A stretch of DNA of 64,000 bases, taken from positions 10,111,001 to 10,175,000 of the forward strand of contig OX419758.1 in assembly GCA_948567375.1 (NCBI GenBank), read 5' to 3'. The DNA is from Lunularia cruciata. Its lineage: Eukaryota > Streptophyta > Marchantiopsida > Lunulariales > Lunulariaceae. The notes below the pieces were generated by a model that was not told the origin of the DNA, did no database searches, and saw only the letters and a program-made list of their open reading frames with translations. This document shows positions 58,542 through 64,000 of this stretch, piece after piece; within the stretch, counting starts at the first letter, position 1, and the number at the start of each line of letters is the position of its first letter. Position numbers and translations under genes: made by a program.

Positions 58542-59200
58542 GTTATTATTATTATTCATAAAGACTAATTAGAACAACCAGGAACTAAATTATTCATAAT
58601 TTCTATATACCATCCTTCATTTAATAAGGTTGTTATGTGAGAAATACTATTAAAAATTATATTTTAGAGCAATATAATATTCTTAGGTCTACCTAAAAAT
58701 AATCACCCCGAATAAGATTATCATCTTGATGAGAACTTGTTGAGAGATATACTATCTTAAATTAATGTGATTAATAAAATTAACATTTCATGAAAAATTT
58801 ACAGGCTTTGTATGCATGCCGCTCCATGTGTTTGTTTGCTCCAAAAGACCTACCTAAAATAAAAAGGATATTTGATTTCATATGAAAAACCTGTATTTGA
58901 GGATTCTTTTCATTTGCCAAAATTTTAAAACAAAATGTAAACTCAATCTCAGTACATGCCGTGTATAGCTCTTCCTTCTGAAACTTTGCTTTCAAGAATA
59001 ATATCGTGAAGAAATACATAAAACATCATTTTGAAGAATTTTAATTTGTCAAAATAGAATAAAATTTGTATGTCAACATATGATATACAATGGCTCTCCC
59101 TCATCAAGCATAAACTTTAAGGAGTACAACCATTTAGAATTATTCTACATATGGCAAAATAGAGACGTTCTTCCTAAGTTCATGCAGTTTGTCCTTATTG
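56150..59200. other. AT-rich island 2
   Basis: About 3 kb of strongly AT-rich DNA that begins soon after the frame-disrupted gene. It has no supported gene, only long poly-A/T stretches and a (TTA)n microsatellite at 58492-58557. In composition it resembles the island at 34.2-35.8 kb. Confidence 0.65.
58492..58557. repeat. (TTA)n microsatellite
   Basis: About 22 trinucleotide units with one TTG interruption near the right end. Confidence 0.97.
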
Positions 59201-59205
59201 TGTGC

Positions 59206-59328
59206 TCCTAAATATCAATCACTTTTATTACGGAAACCCTAGTATTTCACTTTCTATTCAGCCCAGTAATATCCGTCACTTTTATTATTGAGAACCCCTA
59301 GTTTTTCACTTTCTATCAAGCCCCGTAG
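59206..59328. repeat. Two tandem ~61-bp units
   Basis: Units share AAATATCAATCACTTTTATT or AATATCCGTCACTTTTATTA, AACCCTAG, TTTCACTTTCTAT and AGCCC. About 85% alike by eye. Confidence 0.75.
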
Positions 59329-60070
59329 AGCGAGCTTCCTTCCTCCGGGAGTCTACCACCCATAACCACTCAATAAAGTGTTCATTACAGGATTCGGGAA
59401 CGTGCCATGGTGTCGATCAGATTCGGTTCCAGAGCAGCAGATCATAATATTGGATTGTGACAGACAGAAACGCGTGCAGTAGATGGCAAGTTTGGAAGTT
59501 CGTAAAACTCGTTAGGATTCAGTATCAAAGTTTTAGTACGCTATTAGAATAAAAACACTAATGGAATGCTTTGTTTGAAATAGCACTTTATACATGTCTT
59601 CAGATGTATCGAAAGAGAAAAGTTGATGATGAAGAAAGAAAGAAGTTGAAACGAAGTACTGAATGAAACTCGTGGGAAGGAACTGTTTTCGTAAGCGAGA
59701 TATATCGATGTTAAAACCAAGTGCAATTATCGAATTCATATTCATGTAACTTGTAAAGCATGCAATTCTAGACTGTGTATCATATCAGATTTCAGACTGT
59801 AAGATGATGGGGTCCATACAATCATGTGGGTTTTATAAAGGTGCAATTCATTAGAAAGATATCATTTGCATTTGAAGCAACCTAGGACAGAATTGGTACT
59901 CCGAGATACTTTGATTCCACAAACCGATCCCAACTTGTTTAAGATGAAACATAATCAATAAACGGAGACCGAGTATGACAACAAGAAGATCCATCAAGTT
60001 ACAAGGATAACACATATGAGGTAGCATGGGGCTAAGACCCAATTGCAACATAATTGGGAAACAGGAAGTC
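59329..60070. other. No gene seen
   Basis: Mixed-composition intergenic DNA with only short open stretches and no motif I recognise. Confidence 0.5.
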
Positions 60071-60139
60071 ATGGTAAGGCGACCGCGGGTGATAACAAGA
60101 AGGTTGGGAAGTCCCCATCAGGCCGTACAAGGAAAAGAC
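60071..60139 (+). repeat. Dispersed ~60-bp repeat (R60), + copy
   Basis: It reads AAGGCGACCGCGGGTGATAA, then AAGAAGGTTGGGAAGTCCCC and GGCCGTACAAGGA. Related copies lie at 61472-61520 (-), 61631-61682 (-), 62864-62920 (-) and 63165-63229 (+). Open stretches running through different copies give similar peptides (RRPRVITRRLGSPHQ here), which is a by-product of the repeat. Confidence 0.75.
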
Positions 60140-60690
60140 AGGGGTAAAATGAGGTTGAGTCTCAATAGTTTTGGTAAGAGAATCTGCACTACAATATCTA
60201 AGATATCTGAGTTATTCAATTTGCATGATCTCCCCACAACTAGAGCATCTGAAGAAGAATCCCCTAGTATAATTACTTTACTATGAATTGCATCAACCAA
60301 TGCTTTTTAGAGTAATGGATATATTGTCTAAAAGTGTTGTAAAATATGAGAGTGAGAGTGATAACTCTAACATCTAGAATGATATGCATTCATACATTAC
60401 TTGACAAATGTGTCAAATGTCACATCTCTCATTCCATGTAACTCCAAGACTAGAAGAACAAAGAGGTGACCTTGTTATACCTCTATACTTGAAGACCTTA
60501 TTAGTTGCCGCTATGCTCTCCCCATCCAAGAGAATGGGTAATTGTTCATTTCTACATTATATCATGTGTAGGGTATATAACCACAATATTCACTGTTATC
60601 ACTTGATCAGCTGGATCCACTATATCACTTGATTATTTCTATCCAAGTACAATATTCACCTTAACTCCTGTCTTCTGCAAAGTATACCAA

Positions 60691-60985
60691 CACTCCTTCC
60701 AAGCAAGGTGTCCAAAAAATAGAAATAAGAAATTGTGGTAGAACTATTGAAGAAAAGATGACCACATAAACCACACTAAGGATTACACACTCCTTCCAAG
60801 CAAGGTATCCATAATATAGAAATAAGAAATTGTGGTAAAACTATTGAAATAAAGGCGACCACATAAACCACACGAAGGATTACAAACACTCCTTCCAAGC
60901 AAGGTATCCAAGAAATAGAAAAAAAGAAATTGTAGAAAAACTATCGAAGAAAAGGTGAAAGACCACATAAACCACATGAAGGATG
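60691..60985. repeat. Three tandem ~97-99-bp units
   Basis: Units start CACTCCTTCCAAGCAAGG at 60691, 60788 and 60887 and end GACCACATAAACCACAC followed by GAAGGAT or a similar sequence. The GACCACATAAACCACAC part resembles the dispersed R60 motif, so the tandem array may have grown from an R60 copy. Confidence 0.88.
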
Positions 60986-61024
60986 GATCTTCCATCACCT
61001 TTGACGGAAGATCCATCAAAGGTG
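60984..61024. repeat. Interleaved double inverted repeat
   Basis: TGGATCTTCC (60984-60993), CACCTTTGA (60996-61004), GGAAGATCCA (61006-61015) and TCAAAGGTG (61016-61024). The first pairs exactly with the third and the second with the fourth, giving a pseudoknot-like order A-B-A'-B'. Confidence 0.9.
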
Positions 61025-61471
61025 TGACAAAACAAGTAAAATCGGGCTAAACCAAATAGTATCGATATGAGAAGGAGAATGCTTTTGTACCAAATGTCTT
61101 TGTCATCATTAAACTTCAAAATTCGATTTGATTCTATTCGATCTTACTGTTACTGTTGCTTTTGTGGTGCCCCAACACGCGGCTCCGAGACCAACCAACT
61201 GCGGTGGACTACTCTTGACCGCCATGTCAGAGAACCATTGCGGGCATGGGGCAATTGCGCCTTGCTGCAACGTTTGCTGACTTGGCGAAACGCAATGTAC
61301 AAGTGGCAGACTTGTCGGTAGAGCGACACTGAGGAGGGAATTGCTGACATGGCACGCGTAAGGCAGACGTGATGTAACGTTACGTTTAATTGGACAAGTT
61401 TTCGTCCACTTTCTGAAGATAAAAGAAAGCACAAGTGTTCTGTCCTTCGAATCGATATTTTACCTCTTTTA

Positions 61472-61520
61472 TCTTATGGGGTCTTCCCATCATTCGCGTT
61501 TTATACGCTTTTCTTCAATT
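61472..61520 (-). repeat. R60 dispersed repeat, - copy
   Basis: On the - strand GCGTATAAAACGCGAATGAT runs into GGGAAGACCCCAT, as in the copy at 63165-63229. The 5' part is shortened. Confidence 0.6.
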
Positions 61521-61630
61521 CTTCAATTATTCTTTCACATTTTTCATACCGATATTGCTGGAACTTGGTTACATGCTATGGGAACTTAGTTCTAATTTTA
61601 TGCTTGGTTTTTTATTTATTTTGAATGTTT

Positions 61631-61682
61631 GTCCAGCTTGACTGGGTCTTCCCCTCCTTCTTGTTATTCTACGCGGTCGCCT
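61631..61682 (-). repeat. R60 dispersed repeat, - copy
   Basis: On the - strand AGGCGACCGCGTAGAATAAC is followed by AAGAAGGAGGGGAAGACCC and CAAGCTGGACAAAC, matching the R60 motif from end to end. Confidence 0.75.
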
Positions 61683-62739
61683 TTCTCTTTCCTTCGATGG
61701 TGGACCCGAATTAACCGGTTTGAAATGTGCTACCTGGCGGTAGAATTCTGACAAAACCTGAACAGTGACACCGTAAATGAAATAGAAGGGATAGACTTAA
61801 CAGCACCCCAAACTTGGCACTCCGACTTATCGGCACCCCAAGTTGGCACTAAGACTTAACCGTACTCCGAGAGCTTGACGTGGGTTTAGTCAGTCTGCGT
61901 TGGCGCTGGAATTCTCGACCAGCTAGATTTGTTCTTATAACCTTCACGGTAATACAGAGGGATAAATTCAATGTAACTGATCGCAGTTTTGGAATCCCAC
62001 CAACGACTTCTTCACTTCATGGACCAATTCCTCGCAAACCGAAAGGGAGAGGAACGGGTTGGAAGCATTGCACGAGGGACAGGGGATACAAGAGAACCAA
62101 AACCTCCTGATTTCTTAGCACGCATAATTATCGATGCGGTAGTACGAGGAGCAAGGAGGCGCGTTTCTTCGGGACTGGGACGGCAGAAAGAGGATAGATA
62201 AATTTCATGCAGATGAATTTTGTCTTTGTCATTGAGCTGAGTCGAATTGAACTCGTGTAAATTGCATTCGCTGTGGTCCATATTGCCGTTTAGGATGTGG
62301 ACGCGGCCATCAAAATTATTTTCCTTTTTCATATGATAGTGATTAGAATCGAGAAACTTTCACAATGGCATGCAGTAGGAAACAAAGTCGATATCCGTGA
62401 CTGTTTTCAAATTTGAGTCCATTTTCGGTTCGTGCTTCTTTAGGAAACTAATATATAGCCCAATATCAAAGATTTTGATTGAGTTAGATCATGATTAAGT
62501 GACGGTCAAATTTTCTTCTGTAAAAGGTTCGATCGACCAGACTACTATGTTCTCCGGCCTCTCATGTTCTCCGTCAGGAATCGAAGAAATATCAAACTTC
62601 TAGTATCATCGTAGAGATTCAGCAGATTGATGGACTGGATCTTGGTTAAACAACGGGAGCATCCTGTCATATGAAAGTAGATCATCATCATGACAATCAC
62701 ACACCAATTTTGTAAGTCAAACCCTGGCATCCGGGCAAC

Positions 62740-63070
62740 TTGGGGCGAACTCCCCAAAGAACCCCTCCAGAATCCGCACGAACTTCTGGGGTCAATCCGG
62801 GGAGCTCGCCTCGAACTTCTGGGCGAGCTTACCAATTTTCCCATTTTACACCCCATGTCCTTTCTTATTTCGGCTTGATGGGTCTTCCGATCCTTCTTCT
62901 TATCTTGTGCAGTCGCCATTTTCTACCTATTTTCCTAAACATTCAGCTAATTTTCTCACAGCTCGCCCGACGCTCTGAGGATTTCATCAGGGGAGTTTGC
63001 CCCCGAAGGTTGGGGCCAAATTTTGGGGAGCTCATCCGGGAGCTCGCCTCGAACTTGAACGCCCCCGGAT
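62740..63070. repeat. GC-rich block with direct repeats
   Basis: GGAGCTCGCCTCGAACTT occurs at 62801-62818 and again exactly at 63039-63056. Related GGGGAGCTC and CTCGCCC-type words occur nearby. Composition is strikingly more GC-rich than the flanks. The open stretches across it are a consequence of composition. Confidence 0.75.
62864..62920 (-). repeat. R60 dispersed repeat, - copy
   Basis: On the - strand AATGGCGACTGCACAAGATA is followed by AAGAAGGATCGGAAGACCCA and CAAGCCG. It supplies the ATG of an open stretch that I do not regard as a gene. Confidence 0.7.
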
Positions 63071-63164
63071 GACCTTCTCCAAATTTAAACCCGAATTGCA
63101 TTAACTATGTAATCACGATAACGATAAGCACTTTCGATAACTCTGCATAAGTCAATTGTTTTTT

Positions 63165-63229
63165 ACAATGGCGACCACGTAGAAAACACGAAGGATGGGA
63201 AGACCCCATCGAGCCGTACAAGGAGAGAC
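63165..63229 (+). repeat. R60 dispersed repeat, + copy
   Basis: AATGGCGACCACGTAGAAAA, then CACGAAGGATGGGAAGACCC and GAGCCGTACAAGGAGAGAC. It is the best preserved copy, close to the apparent consensus. Confidence 0.75.
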
Positions 63230-63304
63230 AATTATACAGATTGACATTACCATGTCAATGGTAATGACAATACCAATGTCAATTATACAGATTGACATTA
63301 CCAT
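63229..63304. repeat. 25-bp direct repeat around a 9-bp hairpin
   Basis: A 25-bp sequence starting CAATTATACAGATTG occurs at 63229-63253 and again exactly at 63280-63304. Just inside the first copy CATTACCAT, GTCA and ATGGTAATG form a hairpin (63245-63266). Confidence 0.88.
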
Positions 63305-63448
63305 TTTTAACTAACAGGTTCGTTGCCAACTAAGACAATCAGCTGGAAAACAAGTCCACGTCAAACGTTAAGGTACTGTTAAGTCTTTATGCCAACTTGG
63401 GGTACCAGTAAGTCGAAGGGCCAATGTTTGGGTAGTGATAAGTCTATC

Positions 63449-64000
63449 TCTCGATGAAAGAGAGGAAGTGTGTGAGAGAAACAAAGTGTGGGAATCCAGT
63501 CATGCTAATTCCGGGCAGTTTTAAAGATTCCGGGTAAATCGCATCCCTTGCCACCGGATCGAAGATTTGCGTTGCAGAGTTTGGCGTGTGGGGGTAAATT
63601 CATATGTTGTCATTTAGATGGGAATGCGAAATGTTTTCCTCGCATGACGTGAAGCATTGAAGCGTAGACAGAGAAACGCCGAAGAAACAGAGTGAGTGAT
63701 GGGTGGATTCTATTGAATATAAGCTGTACACAGCGGGAAGCGCGAGATAGATTAACCGGCAGACCATTTGATTTGGAGGATCAGTGAAGGATAGGTTGGT
63801 CGAAAGGAAGTGAAGGGAATTTGAGAGTGGAAAGCAAGGGTGTAGAATTTTGTCTTTGTCTCCAACTGACGACGATTGGGATGAGGGTTTTGAACCTATT
63901 GTAGATCTTATTGGGGATAGTCCAGAAAAATCTCGGGTGCTGAAAGTGAGGCACTGGAATCTTTTGGCGGGTGATTCAGGGTTCTAGATTCAAGTGTACA
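63449..64000. other. Right edge, no secure gene
   Basis: A + strand open stretch near 63800-63987 has coding-like content (SPTDDDWDEGFEPIVDLIGD) but no ATG. It could be an exon of a gene that extends beyond the window. Nothing else is supported. Confidence 0.3.

Larger units (their letters stand above)
61790..63448. mobile_element. Fold-back-like element with modular inverted ends
   Basis: The left end (61790 to about 61890) and right end (about 63340-63448) are reverse complements of one another at roughly 75-80%, both starting GATAGACTTA. Each arm consists of three direct repeats of about 28-29 bp, of the form GACTTA-x-C-x3-ACCCCAA followed by GTTGGCAC-type sequence. The core contains two R60 copies in opposite orientation and a GC-rich repeat block. 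No transposase is visible and I found no clear target duplication outside GATAG/CTATC. It could be a non-autonomous DNA transposon of fold-back type, or simply two opposite copies of one repeat. Confidence 0.5.

Noticed and set aside
56150-59200. Organelle DNA insertion (AT-rich)
   Set aside because: High AT content suggested it, but I see no organelle gene, tRNA or rRNA sequence in the stretch.
62545-62919. 124-codon open stretch on -
   Set aside because: It begins in an R60 repeat copy and passes through the GC-rich repeat block, so the open frame follows from repeat composition.
63800-63987. Coding-like + strand stretch at the right edge
   Set aside because: The content (TDDDWDEGFEPIVDL) looks protein-like, but there is no ATG, homology or confirmed splice site. 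It may be an exon of a gene outside the window.

Overview
The window looks like nuclear DNA of a plant or close relative (streptophyte). Three things point there: spliced GT-AG genes with short introns (about 65-220 bp), a GeBP/GeBP-like type DNA-binding protein (a plant family), and Ty3/gypsy chromoviruses primed by initiator-Met-tRNA-like sites. The compact introns would suit a bryophyte or streptophyte alga, but I cannot fix the species from sequence alone.

Layout. 1-33.6 kb is a CpG-poor, gene-free graveyard of nested retroelements: an old gypsy relic on the + strand (1-2370), two head-to-head solo LTRs (4590-5341 and 5415-6012), and an older unclassified element E present twice (E1 and E2). 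E1 was split by three later insertions: chromovirus A (9719-16352, target duplication ACTAC), a gag-only gypsy element C (17798-22048, GACC) and chromovirus B (from 23802). E2 (29985-33560) lacks A and C and shows the empty sites, so the nesting order can be read directly. 34.2-35.8 kb is an AT-rich island.

36-56 kb has normal CpG and carries the genes. On + there is a small secreted cysteine-rich protein with two coding exons (41896-42418). On - there is an intronless GeBP-like transcription factor (46188-44527), an 8-exon gastric/lysosomal-type lipase with an unusual ~350-residue disordered insert (52936-49639), and a small probable mitochondrial CX9C-like protein (55329-55042). A frame-disrupted gene (55573-56131) lies head to head with the last one. 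The same stretch holds a tRNA-related SINE-like repeat in two copies, a permuted inverted duplication around 37.3-38.7 kb, and a cluster of hairpins just 3' of the GeBP gene.

56.2-59.2 kb is a second AT-rich island with a (TTA)n microsatellite. 59.9-63.5 kb is a mosaic of short tandem, dispersed and inverted repeats, including a 1.66-kb fold-back-like structure whose arms are each three ~29-bp repeats. I see no pathway shared by the genes. The most novel items are the lipase insert, the cysteine-rich secreted protein, the fold-back element, and two hairpins best explained by template-switch mutation.
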